From contig SFNH01000002.1 in NCBI GenBank assembly GCA_004554205.1, positions 1 through 64,000 on the forward strand: 64,000 nt of DNA. Reading direction: 5' to 3'. Shown here one piece after another: positions 17,002 to 25,863 of this stretch. The position numbers were made by a program, and so were the translations under genes. The stretch is from Clostridium sp. (GTDB lineage: Bacteria; Bacillota; Clostridia; Lachnospirales; Lachnospiraceae). The number at the start of each line of letters is the position of its first letter. Position 1 is the stretch's first letter. Below the pieces are notes generated by a model. It was not told where the DNA came from. It worked only from the letters and a program-made list of their open reading frames with translations, and searched no databases.

Positions 17002-18505
17002 AGAAAGCCACCTTTAAAAGCTCCTCCATGCTGGTCACGCCCCTCGCTACCAGCTTCGCTCCGCACTCTCCGAGGCTCCTCATGCCCTGCGTCTCAAGCG
17101 CGTAGCGCCTCATATCCTCCATGTCGGCTTTCGACGCGATCATACGGCGCAAAGTCTTATCCACATACACAATCTCATGGATCGCGATCCGTCCCGAATA
17201 CCCGGTATAATTACAGTGTGCGCAGCCGACCGGCACCCTGACCTTTGAAATGCCGCTCCCGAGATAGGCCCGCATTGCCTCATCGGTGTCAACCTCCCTT
17301 GCGCACTCCGGGCACAGCTTGCGCATCAGCCGCTGTGCCACCACTCCCACAAGCGAATTGGCGACGAGGTACGGCTCCACGCCCATATCCTCGAGACGGA
17401 CGATGGCAGAGAGCGCATCATTTGTATGCAATGTACTTAAGACCAGATGACCCGTGATCGCCGCGCGGACGGAGATGACCGCCGTCTCACTGTCCCTCGT
17501 CTCACCGACCATGATGATATCCGGATCCTGACGCAGGATCGCTCGAAGACCGGTCTCAAAGGTCATACCGGCCGCATTGTTTACCTGACTCTGATTGATG
17601 CCCCGAAGATTCTGCTCCACCGGGTCCTCAATGGTGGAGATATTCACCTGCCGCCCCGAAAGGTCATTTAAGATCATATAAAGCGTGGTCGTCTTGCCCG
17701 AACCCGTGGGGCCCGTTATGTAGATCAGACCGCCCGGCAGCCGCAACATTTTCGTCAGCTTCTGATAATCCTCCCGCAGCATGCCGTAGGTTTCGGGACT
17801 GTCCACCCGGATGTTTCCGGCAAGGAGCCGGATAACCGCCTTCTCGCCGAATACCGTCGGCATCACCGACACGCGCATATTGATCATCTGTCCATCGACC
17901 TTCATGCGAAAATGTCCGTCCTGCGGGATGCGCCTCTGCGCAATGTCCATATCGCAAAGGATCTTGACTCTGGCGATCAAAGCCGCGTGGACATGCCTCT
18001 GCAATGTGACGAACCGGGCAAGCGCGCCGTCAATTCTCATGCGGATCACCGTCTTGTCCTCAAAAGGCTCAATGTGGATATCGCTGGCATTATTGTGGAA
18101 TGCGCGCCTGACCAGGCTCTCTAACAGGTTGATCACCGGCGCCTCCTCATCGCTGTCCGAAATCTCAGACTCCTCCGCCTCCGAATCACGGCCGACGTTT
18201 ACCGCGGATACCGCCTCTCTCGCCCCTGCCTCCGCGTAATAATAGCGGATTGCCCCGTCTAACGCCTCTTTGCCGCACAGGAGCAGCTTTACGTTCATGC
18301 CGGTCACCTGGCGTATCTCCTCAACACCGTAAAAATTTAACGGGTCATCCGTCAGCACCGTGATGGTATCACCGTCGGCCGCCACGCCCAGCATACCGTG
18401 TCTCCTCGCCATCTCAAAGGGTATCCTCCGCACCACGCCAAGATCCACACTCATCTGCCATGGATCGTCTATCCGAAAATCCTTATCTCCGCTCCTGTCG
18501 TCCAT
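16994..18505 (-). CDS. pilB: Type IV pilus assembly ATPase (PilB/GspE family)
   Basis: A 503-residue extension ATPase. An N-terminal MshEN-like domain (about 1-95) is followed by the hexameric ATPase core: Walker A GPTGSGKTTTLY, Asp box STIEDPVEQNL, Walker B ILRQDPDIIMVGETRD and the His box HLVLSTLHTND. A zinc-binding tetracysteine follows, CPEC and CAHC, which PilB/GspE have and PilT lacks. It powers pilus assembly from the cytoplasmic side. Confidence 0.95.
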   Translation of the reverse strand: MDDRSGDKDFRIDDPWQMSVDLGVVRRIPFEMARRHGMLGVAADGDTITVLTDDPLNFYGVEEIRQVTGMNVKLLLCGKEALDGAIRYYYAEAGAREAVSAVNVGRDSEAEESEISDSDEEAPVINLLESLVRRAFHNNASDIHIEPFEDKTVIRMRIDGALARFVTLQRHVHAALIARVKILCDMDIAQRRIPQDGHFRMKVDGQMINMRVSVMPTVFGEKAVIRLLAGNIRVDSPETYGMLREDYQKLTKMLRLPGGLIYITGPTGSGKTTTLYMILNDLSGRQVNISTIEDPVEQNLRGINQSQVNNAAGMTFETGLRAILRQDPDIIMVGETRDSETAVISVRAAITGHLVLSTLHTNDALSAIVRLEDMGVEPYLVANSLVGVVAQRLMRKLCPECAREVDTDEAMRAYLGSGISKVRVPVGCAHCNYTGYSGRIAIHEIVYVDKTLRRMIASKADMEDMRRYALETQGMRSLGECGAKLVARGVTSMEELLKVAFYE

Positions 18506-18511
18506 CGTCCA

Positions 18512-19117
18512 TTACTCCCTCCCGACCATCAGCACCGTGAGCCTAAGATCCAGGAGGCGATCCCCTCCGCTCTCCTCTTCGGCTTTGTCCCAGCTTAAGG
18601 ACATCACCTGTACTCCCGGAGCAGAAAGCGCCAGATCGTCCACCAGCCGATCCAGGGCCTCATCCATGCCGGAAACCTCAAGGACTACCTGCGCGCTCCA
18701 CACGGCGTCCACTCCGTCCGTATTGCTCCTCTCCTCGTCCTCACCGCCGTAGCCCGCGGCATTTATCGGCGTTTCAGGCATGTCGATCTGAAGCCTCGTA
18801 ACCGACAGGCCGTGCGCCGCGCTCCTGTCCGTCAGCATACGGTCGATCTCGCGGCTCTTCATCATGGGATTGATCTTTTCGCCCGCCTCCTTAAGTCTGA
18901 CCCTCAGCTCTTCATTTTCCCGGCGCGCGTCGGGAAGCGACGCCTCCTTTAACCGGATTTTCGCAATCCGTTCCTCATTACTCTTAATCTGCTCCTCAAG
19001 CCTTTTGTTGGCATCGCTAAGCGGCGTAAGCACCGCAAAGACGAAGAATACCGTCACGCAGAATACGCCAAGGCCGGAGAGCAGCTTTTTATCCCGTTCT
19101 GTCACCCTTGTTGTCAT
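18512..19117 (-). CDS. PilO-like pilus alignment protein
   Basis: A 201-residue protein with one N-terminal membrane helix (about 14-32), a coiled coil (about 33-75) and a ferredoxin-like C-terminal domain ending in LDLRLTVLMVGRE. This is the PilO/GspM layout. Position directly after the PilM-PilN gene (4-bp overlap) and before pilB supports the call; sequence similarity alone is weak. Confidence 0.75.
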   Translation of the reverse strand: MTTRVTERDKKLLSGLGVFCVTVFFVFAVLTPLSDANKRLEEQIKSNEERIAKIRLKEASLPDARRENEELRVRLKEAGEKINPMMKSREIDRMLTDRSAAHGLSVTRLQIDMPETPINAAGYGGEDEERSNTDGVDAVWSAQVVLEVSGMDEALDRLVDDLALSAPGVQVMSLSWDKAEEESGGDRLLDLRLTVLMVGRE

Positions 19118-20589
19118 GGCATTCCCTCCCCGTCACCTTCTGCCCCCAAAAGGTAGGCAGTCACAAAAGCCTTCCAGCCGCCGCTTTCCTCATCATACCG
19201 GAATCCATCGTAAAATACGCGCCTAAACACATCCGTCCGCTTTTCCAGGCGCTCGACAAACTGATGCGCTCCCTGCTCATTGTCAGAAAACATCTCGATG
19301 GACACCGCTCCGCTCATTCTGTCAAAGCTTGCGACATCCGCGGTCGCGACGCCCGATGCGCACTCGTCGATCACCTGCTTTACCGCGCTCGTATAGACCG
19401 GATAGGCCGCGAGATTTTCTTCTGTTTTCCTGATGACCCCAAGCCTTAACGAGAGCTTCCCATTCTCATTTTTAATGCGGTCATACTCCGCTTCCTGTGC
19501 GATCACCTGCGGATCTTCAAGATAGTCAAACTGTGTGTCAATCTTATCGGTGCGCCGGAGCCAGACAAACATCTGAAGCGCGGCAATAGCGCCCAGCAAA
19601 AGCTTGGCTGCCACCGAAGGCGCCGCGTACCTTAAGAACTCTCTCCGCTTTTTAATCCGCTCCGAATTCCGGTAATACTGCCACAGCAGCCCACACTTCC
19701 CCTTAGGCGCCATCAGACCGCCGACCGGCGCTGTGAAATCCGCAAACTCCCCATCCGGGCAGAATCGGATACCGCCGCCTTCCTCCACACGGAGCTTCTC
19801 GACTTTGAGGTCTTTATCCATCTCAAGAATGCTCTCCCGGCAAGCGTCGAAATCCTCATCTGAAAATCCTCCGCCCAGATAAATGCAGCTCACTTCCCTC
19901 TCTGCCTGCTGCGTCTTTAAAAACTGCCGGAGATTGCTTACGCTCTTTGCACTCTCAATAGCAACTTCAAGTCTCCCCTGCCCGGATATATGCTCCGCGC
20001 CCGAGTAAAAGTAAGCTCCGTCCACATACACGATATTAAGCAGCGTCGCGCCCTCGATCATCTGTACGATACAGGTCTTGTCCCTGATACAGCACAGGCG
20101 GCTGACCGCAAACACCGCCGCCGCGGCAAGAGGCACAATGGAGACGAGGCGGATTCCCAGCTCTCTAAAACGGCGGATATGCGGCTCTAAAATCTCACGC
20201 TCCGCCATCACAGCGTCAAGCCTGCATTTTGTGCCTTCCCGCTCCATCACCAGATAGCCGTACACCGGCTCCTTCATCTTCACCGCGGCAAATTCACGCG
20301 GAAGATACGCCATCCGTCTTCTATGGCTCATCTTCGGCACCTGTATCACTCGTCTTACCAGCCGGGAACTTTCAAGCGCCAGAACAACATCCCTCTTCGG
20401 AAGATGATTCTCCTCCCAGAATTCTCTTAGGAATCCGGTAAATGTCTCCTCATCCGCCACCTGTCCGTTTACGATGCTCCCCTCCGGCGCCTGCGCATAA
20501 CAGGTGCGGGTGACTACAGCTCTCATTCCTTTTCCGCTTCCGACAACCGCTTTCACATCACGGCCCGCGAAAACTACTACTGTACTCAC
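19114..20589 (-). CDS. Fused PilM-PilN type IV pilus protein
   Basis: A 491-residue protein. Residues about 1-300 look like an actin-fold PilM (VVVFAGRDVKAVVG, ALESSRLVRRVIQVP, YLGGGFS). A single membrane helix follows at about 324-344, then a coiled coil and a periplasmic-type domain as in PilN (about 350-491). In most organisms PilM and PilN are separate and bind through the PilN N-terminal tail; here they are one chain. It would link the cytoplasmic motor to the PilO-like protein encoded next. Confidence 0.8.
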   Translation of the reverse strand: MSTVVVFAGRDVKAVVGSGKGMRAVVTRTCYAQAPEGSIVNGQVADEETFTGFLREFWEENHLPKRDVVLALESSRLVRRVIQVPKMSHRRRMAYLPREFAAVKMKEPVYGYLVMEREGTKCRLDAVMAEREILEPHIRRFRELGIRLVSIVPLAAAAVFAVSRLCCIRDKTCIVQMIEGATLLNIVYVDGAYFYSGAEHISGQGRLEVAIESAKSVSNLRQFLKTQQAEREVSCIYLGGGFSDEDFDACRESILEMDKDLKVEKLRVEEGGGIRFCPDGEFADFTAPVGGLMAPKGKCGLLWQYYRNSERIKKRREFLRYAAPSVAAKLLLGAIAALQMFVWLRRTDKIDTQFDYLEDPQVIAQEAEYDRIKNENGKLSLRLGVIRKTEENLAAYPVYTSAVKQVIDECASGVATADVASFDRMSGAVSIEMFSDNEQGAHQFVERLEKRTDVFRRVFYDGFRYDEESGGWKAFVTAYLLGAEGDGEGMP

Positions 20590-20600
20590 GTCTATTCCCC

Positions 20601-21812
20601 CTAGTTGTATGCAGAAGACTCTATCGCCGAGTAGGATGCGTAAATCGGCATCATCACCGCAACCATGATGAATCCGACGAAGAGTCCCATGACAATGATC
20701 ATCATCGGTTCCAGACAGGATACCATCCTGTTGACTGCCAGTTCCGACTCATACCCGAATTCCTCCGCCGCCGTGCCGAGCATAGTGTCAAGGCTTCCCG
20801 TCTCCTCACCGACACGGATGGAAAATGCCAGCTTCCTTACAAATCCGTCAATCGGCTCAATGGCATCACTCAAGGTGCCTCCTGCCCGGATCACCGCAGC
20901 CGACGTCTCAAGCTGCTTTTCAATCCAGGCATTTCCGATCGAACCTTTCGATATCTGTAACGCCGTTACAATGGGGATGCCCGCGCCGTAAAGGGCGCTT
21001 AGGCAGGCAGAAAAGCGCGAGGTATAGATCATCTTCCACACCGTTCCCATGATCGGCATATGTATCTTAATTTTATCGAGCATAAGCCGCACCGCCGCGA
21101 TCCTGCGGACAGCGCAAAAAGCAGCCGCTCCCGCCGCCGCAAGAAAGATCAGCACATACCAATAGCCGCCTAAAAATCCCGTGACAGCAAAAAGTATCCG
21201 CGTGGGAAGCGGGAGCTCATCCGTCATGCCAAACAGCGGCTCAAACTGCGGCAGTACAAAACCAAGCAGGAACGCCATAACCGCCGCAGTCAGGAAGCCC
21301 AAAAATTTCGGATAAGTCATCGAACTTTTCACCCTGGCATTCAGCCGGTGCTGCCCGGCGTAATACTCCGACAGGCGGATTGCCGTCGTGTCCATATTCC
21401 CTGCCGCCTCCGCCGCGCGGAACATTCCCACCATCATTGGAGGGAAAATATTTCCCATGGATTCCATGGCGTCCGAGAGCGCCACTCCCTGCCGGATCTG
21501 GCGCAAAAGACCGGCGTATACCGCCCGCACATTCGGATTCATACTTTCATTCCGGGAAATCATGCTCAGGGCACGCACCAGGGAGACGCCTGCGCTTAAA
21601 AGTGTGCCGAGCTCGCGACAGAAATCAGATAATGTCTGCATTTTTAAGGGTCTTACAGATTTTCTCTCCGCCGCTTCTCTCGCAGAGATCAGATAGTTTT
21701 CTTTGCTCTTCAGTTTCTCGTACAGGTCCGTCTCATCCTTCGCTGCCATGACGCCGCGGACAGTCCTGCCCTTGTCATTTACGGCGGTATATCGGTACTT
21801 TGGCAACGTCAA
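20601..21812 (-). CDS. pilC: Type IV pilus inner-membrane platform protein (PilC/GspF)
   Basis: A 403-residue protein with two GspF repeats (about 65-190 and 270-390) and three to four membrane helices, plus the N-terminal YRYTAVNDKGRTVRGVMAAKDE segment typical of PilC/GspF. FCRELGTLLSAGVSLVRALSMI and FSIRVGEETGSLDTMLGTAAE are diagnostic. It forms the platform turned by PilB. Confidence 0.95.
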   Translation of the reverse strand: MTLPKYRYTAVNDKGRTVRGVMAAKDETDLYEKLKSKENYLISAREAAERKSVRPLKMQTLSDFCRELGTLLSAGVSLVRALSMISRNESMNPNVRAVYAGLLRQIRQGVALSDAMESMGNIFPPMMVGMFRAAEAAGNMDTTAIRLSEYYAGQHRLNARVKSSMTYPKFLGFLTAAVMAFLLGFVLPQFEPLFGMTDELPLPTRILFAVTGFLGGYWYVLIFLAAAGAAAFCAVRRIAAVRLMLDKIKIHMPIMGTVWKMIYTSRFSACLSALYGAGIPIVTALQISKGSIGNAWIEKQLETSAAVIRAGGTLSDAIEPIDGFVRKLAFSIRVGEETGSLDTMLGTAAEEFGYESELAVNRMVSCLEPMMIIVMGLFVGFIMVAVMMPIYASYSAIESSAYN

Positions 21813-21821
21813 TCCCCTTTC

Positions 21822-22388
21822 TTATAATCCGTATAGCTTCAGGTAGCATCTAAGGAGCTCGTCTCCCCAGAACAGCGCCGCAAGCATCCCCAGGCATAAA
21901 AACGGGCCGAACGCAAAATGCTCCTTTCTCCCCTTTCGCCCCGACACAAGCAGGTAAATACCGTATGATCCGCCGGTCACTACCGCCAGAAACAGGGCGA
22001 GCAGATTTAACTTCCATCCCAGGAACAGACCGCAGACGCCCATAAGCTTGATGTCGCCTCCGCCGAAGGCGCCCGGCACCGCTAAGGTGATCAGGGTAAG
22101 CGGCAGGCTGACGGATACCGCCCCGATCAGGCGTTCTCCAAGGGCGGGCCCCGGCATAATGAAAACGGAGATCAGGGAAATCACAAGAATCGCGATCACA
22201 TATCCATTCGGAATCTCCATGGTGGCAATATCCGTAAAGGCGACTGCCGTCAGCGTTATGAGAAAGGCAAACACGGTCAGGGCAGACAGATTAAAACCCA
22301 TCTTAAAAATGCACAAAGGGGCCAGACAGGCCCCCGTTAACCCAATCCATATCACCATGGCTTCCGCTCTTCTCTCCTCCGCTCCCAT
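21822..22388 (-). CDS. Prepilin peptidase, short form (PilD/TadV-like A24)
   Basis: A membrane protein of up to 188 residues with the two catalytic aspartates of A24 peptidases, in FTDIATMEIPNGY and GGGDIKLMG. The N-terminal methyltransferase domain with its Cys pairs, present in full PilD, is missing, so this enzyme may cleave but not N-methylate prepilins. A second ATG at 22358 is a possible start. It lies between pilA and pilC. Confidence 0.88.
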   Translation of the reverse strand: MGAEERRAEAMVIWIGLTGACLAPLCIFKMGFNLSALTVFAFLITLTAVAFTDIATMEIPNGYVIAILVISLISVFIMPGPALGERLIGAVSVSLPLTLITLAVPGAFGGGDIKLMGVCGLFLGWKLNLLALFLAVVTGGSYGIYLLVSGRKGRKEHFAFGPFLCLGMLAALFWGDELLRCYLKLYGL

Positions 22389-22428
22389 GAAGAATGTGCC
22401 TGCAGTTTCTTCTCTTTAATCGTCAGAC

Positions 22429-22461
22429 GCAACAGTTCAGGACGATGGCTGAGCTGTCAGC
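22429..22461. repeat. Degenerate repeat palindrome over the pilA stop codon
   Basis: GCAACAGTTCAG and CTGAGCTGTCAGC flank GACGATGG, forming an imperfect type 2 palindrome. The pilA stop (22437-22439) lies in the GTTCAG arm. It separates the major pilin gene from the machinery genes. Confidence 0.65.
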
Positions 22462-22844
22462 GCCGGACTGACTGTCCACTGGTCATCTTTATAGACCGCT
22501 CTCTCGTTTCCTTTGGTGTATGTAATCCCGGAAATGGTAAATGCGTCCTTTCCGCTGTCTCCTTTAAATTCAATGCCGGAAACGGCGCCGTCAACACCCG
22601 CTAACTCCCTCACGGCATCCGCCGTGACATTTCTGTTATCCGGTGAATGGTTGGCATATTCCTCCGATGCCAGCGTCTGTGCCGCCAGATAAACGCTCCG
22701 CCCTTCCACAACAAGCTGCTTCTCTTTCGCCCTGTCGATCCAGCCTAGAAGCGACGGTACCGTGATCGCCGCGAGGATCGCAAGAATAACCAGAACAACG
22801 ATCAGCTCAACCAGAGTAAAGCCTTTCCTGTTGTCCTTCTTCAT
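22437..22844 (-). CDS. pilA: Major type IV prepilin
   Basis: A 135-residue prepilin: leader MKKDNRKG, cleavage before FTLVELIVVLVILAILAAIT, Glu at mature position 5, then the spine helix VPSLLGWIDRAKEKQ and a globular domain. It is likely the main fibre subunit because it is first in the operon and closest to the consensus. The start at 22844 is chosen for AGGGAGAAGCGCCGG; the frame is open upstream to 22883. The last residues and stop fall in a degenerate dispersed repeat. Confidence 0.92.
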   Translation of the reverse strand: MKKDNRKGFTLVELIVVLVILAILAAITVPSLLGWIDRAKEKQLVVEGRSVYLAAQTLASEEYANHSPDNRNVTADAVRELAGVDGAVSGIEFKGDSGKDAFTISGITYTKGNERAVYKDDQWTVSPALTAQPSS

Positions 22845-22902
22845 CCGGCGCTTCTCCCTGCATTTTGTCATCCGTCTGCTCATCCCCCTGCCTTTTCTCC
22901 GA

Positions 22903-22938
22903 AGCGGGATATCCTGTCGCCCGACGGGACATCCCGCT
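22903..22938 (-). promoter_or_regulatory. Long hairpin at the 5' end of the predicted pilA transcript
   Basis: AGCGGGAT and ATCCCGCT form the base; after one A-C mismatch the arms continue as TCCTGTCG and CGACGGGA with one G-T pair. The stem is about 17 bp in total with a tiny loop. It starts about 10 nt after the predicted transcription start and ends well before the ribosome site, as expected for an mRNA-stabilising 5' hairpin. Confidence 0.65.
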
Positions 22939-22954
22939 CTCTCGTCACATTCCC

Positions 22955-22983
22955 ATTATAAATTGTTCCGCCCGCATTTTCAA
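22955..22983 (-). promoter_or_regulatory. Predicted promoter of the pilus operon
   Basis: On the minus strand TTGAAA (22978-22983) and TATAAT (22955-22960) with a 17-bp spacer, upstream of pilA. All nine pilus genes follow in one direction with overlaps or short gaps. Confidence 0.75.
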
Positions 22984-23019
22984 TCATAAAATGATTTTGG
23001 AGCAGGGCGGTTTAATGTC

Positions 23020-23895
23020 CTAAGACTTCGCCGCCAGAAGCAGATGCTTTGCAAGCACCGCCGTTGTGACCGCGCCGACGCCGCCCGGCACCGGAGTCGC
23101 CATGGAAGCGACTCCCTCTAAGGATGCGAAATCCACATCGCCGCAGAGCTTCCCGTCCTCGTCCACATTGATTCCCACATCAATGACAATGGCGTTATCG
23201 CCCACATATTCCTTATCAAGCAGCTTCGCCCTTCCGGCGGCAGCCACAAGGATGTCCGCCCTCCTGCACTCCGCCTTCAGATCTTTTGTGCGGGTATGGC
23301 AGACGGTGACGGTCGCATTTTCCTTTAGCATCAGCATGGACAGCGGTCTTCCGACCACCGCGCTCCGCCCCACGATCGTCACGCGCTTTCCGGCAATCGG
23401 GACATCATTCGCTCTCAGCACCTCCATCACCGCCTCCGCCGTGCAGGGCGCAAAGCCGCTCTCATCCCCGGCGAATACCTTTGCCATATTGTCGGGGGAA
23501 ATCCCGTCCAGATCCTTTTTCGGATCGATCAGCCGCTCGATATCCTTCTCACAGATCTGCTTCGGCAGGGGCCGCAGCAGCAGAATCCCGGTTACGTCCG
23601 GGTCTTCATTGATCTGCGCAAACTTTTCCTTAAATGCTTCATCCGAAATATCATCTGGAAACACATAGGACTCCGCCCGCAGGCCAAACGCCGCCATCTT
23701 TTTCACCGCCCCGCGCTCGTAGGAAACATCGTCAGGCCGCTCGCCCACACGGACGATCGCAAGCTTCGGCGGCAGCTTTGCGCTCTCCTGTCCGTCAGCG
23801 CCCTCCGCGCACGGCTTCGCCCCCAGCGCTTCAAGCTCTGCCTGCACCTGCTCCTTTATCCCTGCGGAAACCTCCGCACCCTTAAGTACGATCAT
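23020..23895 (-). CDS. folD: Methylenetetrahydrofolate dehydrogenase/cyclohydrolase FolD
   Basis: A 291-residue bifunctional enzyme that converts 5,10-methylene-THF to 10-formyl-THF. Motifs are YERGAVKKMAAFGLR (with the catalytic Lys of the YxxxK type), PLPKQI, GRSAVVGRP (dinucleotide loop) and the C-terminal TPVPGGVGAVTTA. A short low-homology insertion (CAEGADGQESAK) near residue 30 is unusual. CAGGAGGAAGAACGG precedes the ATG. It ends the arginine cluster together with the cyclodeaminase-like gene. Confidence 0.95.
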   Translation of the reverse strand: MIVLKGAEVSAGIKEQVQAELEALGAKPCAEGADGQESAKLPPKLAIVRVGERPDDVSYERGAVKKMAAFGLRAESYVFPDDISDEAFKEKFAQINEDPDVTGILLLRPLPKQICEKDIERLIDPKKDLDGISPDNMAKVFAGDESGFAPCTAEAVMEVLRANDVPIAGKRVTIVGRSAVVGRPLSMLMLKENATVTVCHTRTKDLKAECRRADILVAAAGRAKLLDKEYVGDNAIVIDVGINVDEDGKLCGDVDFASLEGVASMATPVPGGVGAVTTAVLAKHLLLAAKS

Positions 23896-23941
23896 CCGTT
23901 CTTCCTCCTGTTTCGTTCATGCCAAAATCCGGGTGAAACCT

Positions 23942-24571
23942 CTATGCGCCAAGTTCTTCCAGTACCTTCCCGTAAATCTCATCCGCCTGTTTTGTTCCGG
24001 TCTCAATGAGCCGGCGGGCCGTGTCATTCAGTTCTTCTGCCTTTTCCCTGTTTTTCATGGATTTTGTGTTGATATAAATATTCATCACCGCACCGGAAAT
24101 CGCCGCCCGGGCAAGCTGCGCCGCGACGCCCACATCGGACACCGCCATGCGGCTTCCCTTCTCCTCCATTATCTCCAGGACATCTAACAGAGCAGACGTT
24201 TTTTTCATGATCTCAAGCGGCACAAGGCTGGCCGCAAGCAGGTTTTCTTCCATCACCCGCGCCTTCTCCTCTTTCTGCTCCTCCGTCTCCGCCGGCATGC
24301 CGTAAGCCGCCGCTAACGGCGCGAACACCTCCGCGTCCTTATCCGCCAGCGCCATTAACTCCGCCTGGAGCGCGCGCAGCTTTAACAGGCTCTCTTTTAT
24401 TTCCTCCTCCACAGCGGCGTAGCGCTTCTTTCCGACCGTTAAGTTTGCTACCATCTGTCCAAGCGCTGCCGAAAGCGCGCCGGAAAGCGCCGCCGCGCCG
24501 CCGCCGCCGGGCGTCGGCGCGCTTGACGCCAGCGCAGCAACCCACGAGCCGAGATTTTCTTTTTCTATCAT
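23942..24571 (-). CDS. Cyclodeaminase/cyclohydrolase family protein (FchA-like)
   Basis: A 209-residue helical protein of the formiminotransferase-cyclodeaminase family, with SSAPTPGGGGAAALSGALSAALGQMV near the N-terminus. Stand-alone members act as methenyl-THF cyclohydrolase (FchA) or formimino-THF cyclodeaminase. Position directly before folD supports a role in one-carbon folate metabolism. The ATG at 24571 follows AGAGGTAAAACAG; the frame is open upstream into argD. Confidence 0.85.
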   Translation of the reverse strand: MIEKENLGSWVAALASSAPTPGGGGAAALSGALSAALGQMVANLTVGKKRYAAVEEEIKESLLKLRALQAELMALADKDAEVFAPLAAAYGMPAETEEQKEEKARVMEENLLAASLVPLEIMKKTSALLDVLEIMEEKGSRMAVSDVGVAAQLARAAISGAVMNIYINTKSMKNREKAEELNDTARRLIETGTKQADEIYGKVLEELGA

Positions 24572-24590
24572 CTGTTTTACCTCTTTCCAC

Positions 24591-25793
24591 TCATCGTTTT
24601 TGCACGGCTCCCACGGCCCGCTCAAGCCGCTTTACCATCTCATCCACATCCGCCTTCCCGATCACGAGCGGCGGCACAAAGCGGATGACGTTCGCGCCCG
24701 CGCTTATCAGCACCAGCTTCTGCGTAAGCAGCGCGTCTTTCACAATGGGAGAGACCGGAACAGTAAATTCCAGACCCTGAATCAGACCTTTTCCACGATG
24801 TTTTGCAATACAGTCATACTTATCCACAAGCCCGTCCAGCTTTTCCCACAGATACGCGCCGACCTCCTTCACATGCTCCGTGATGCGCTCCTCTTCAAAC
24901 AGATCGAGCACCTTCGACGCCGCCGCGCACACCAGCGGATTGCCGCCATAGGTGCTGCCGTGGTCGCCGGGCGCCATGACGGTCGCCGCCTTCCCGCAGG
25001 CTAAAAACGCGCCGATCGGCACACCGTTTCCGAGCGCCTTTGCCACTGTCATCACGTCCGGCTTCACGCCATACCCCTGCCATGCGAACATATCGCCGCT
25101 GCGCCCCATGCCGCACTGGATCTCATCCAGGATCAGCAGCGCGTCATTCTCGTCGCAGAGCGCCCGGACACCCCTAAGAAACTCCTCCGTCGCCGGATAG
25201 ATGCCGCCCTCGCCCTGGATCGTCTCCATGATGACCGCGCAGGTCTTCTCGGAAAACAGCGCCCTCACGCTGTCCAGATCATTAAATTCCGCAAACCGGA
25301 TTCCCGGAACGAGCGGCGCAAACGGCTCCTGATAATGGTCGTTTCCCGTCACGGAAAGCGCGCCGATGCTCCTTCCGTGGAAGGAATGCTTCATGGCGAT
25401 GATCTCGTAATCTGCGCCCATCCCCTTATTGTACGCGTGGCGTTTTGCGATCTTTAACGCGCCCTCGACTGCCTCCGTTCCGCTGTTTGTAAAAAACACC
25501 CTGTCCATGCCGGATACCGCGAGGAGCTTCTCTCCTGCCTCGATCGCCGGCACATTGTAAAATAAGTTGGAAATGTGGCACAGCTTGTCAGCCTGCGCCT
25601 TCACCGCATCATTTACTTCTCTGCGGCCGTACCCCAGCCCCATGACTGCGATCCCCGCCCCGAAATCGAGATATTCCTGGCCTTCCGTATCGTAAAGCCT
25701 CACGCCCTCGCCGCGGTCAAATACTACCGGGAAACGGTTGTAGGTCTTATAGAGCGTCTGCTCCGCCCGCTCAATATACTGTTTCTTATCCAT
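24591..25793 (-). CDS. argD: Acetylornithine aminotransferase
   Basis: A 400-residue class III PLP aminotransferase. LDFGAGIAVMGLGY, VFFTNSGTEAVEGALK, SFHGRS, ILDEIQCGMGRSG and the PLP-Lys in VAKALGNGVPIGA are present. It makes N-acetylornithine from the semialdehyde produced by ArgC. AAGGAGCAGACGAT sets the start at 25793; the frame is open much further upstream over argB but without a better site. Confidence 0.95.
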   Translation of the reverse strand: MDKKQYIERAEQTLYKTYNRFPVVFDRGEGVRLYDTEGQEYLDFGAGIAVMGLGYGRREVNDAVKAQADKLCHISNLFYNVPAIEAGEKLLAVSGMDRVFFTNSGTEAVEGALKIAKRHAYNKGMGADYEIIAMKHSFHGRSIGALSVTGNDHYQEPFAPLVPGIRFAEFNDLDSVRALFSEKTCAVIMETIQGEGGIYPATEEFLRGVRALCDENDALLILDEIQCGMGRSGDMFAWQGYGVKPDVMTVAKALGNGVPIGAFLACGKAATVMAPGDHGSTYGGNPLVCAAASKVLDLFEEERITEHVKEVGAYLWEKLDGLVDKYDCIAKHRGKGLIQGLEFTVPVSPIVKDALLTQKLVLISAGANVIRFVPPLVIGKADVDEMVKRLERAVGAVQKR

Positions 25794-25863
25794 ATCGTCT
25801 GCTCCTTTTTCTCCGTCTGCTCTCACACGCGCACCGCCGTTTTCCATATAACCCATGCGCCCG

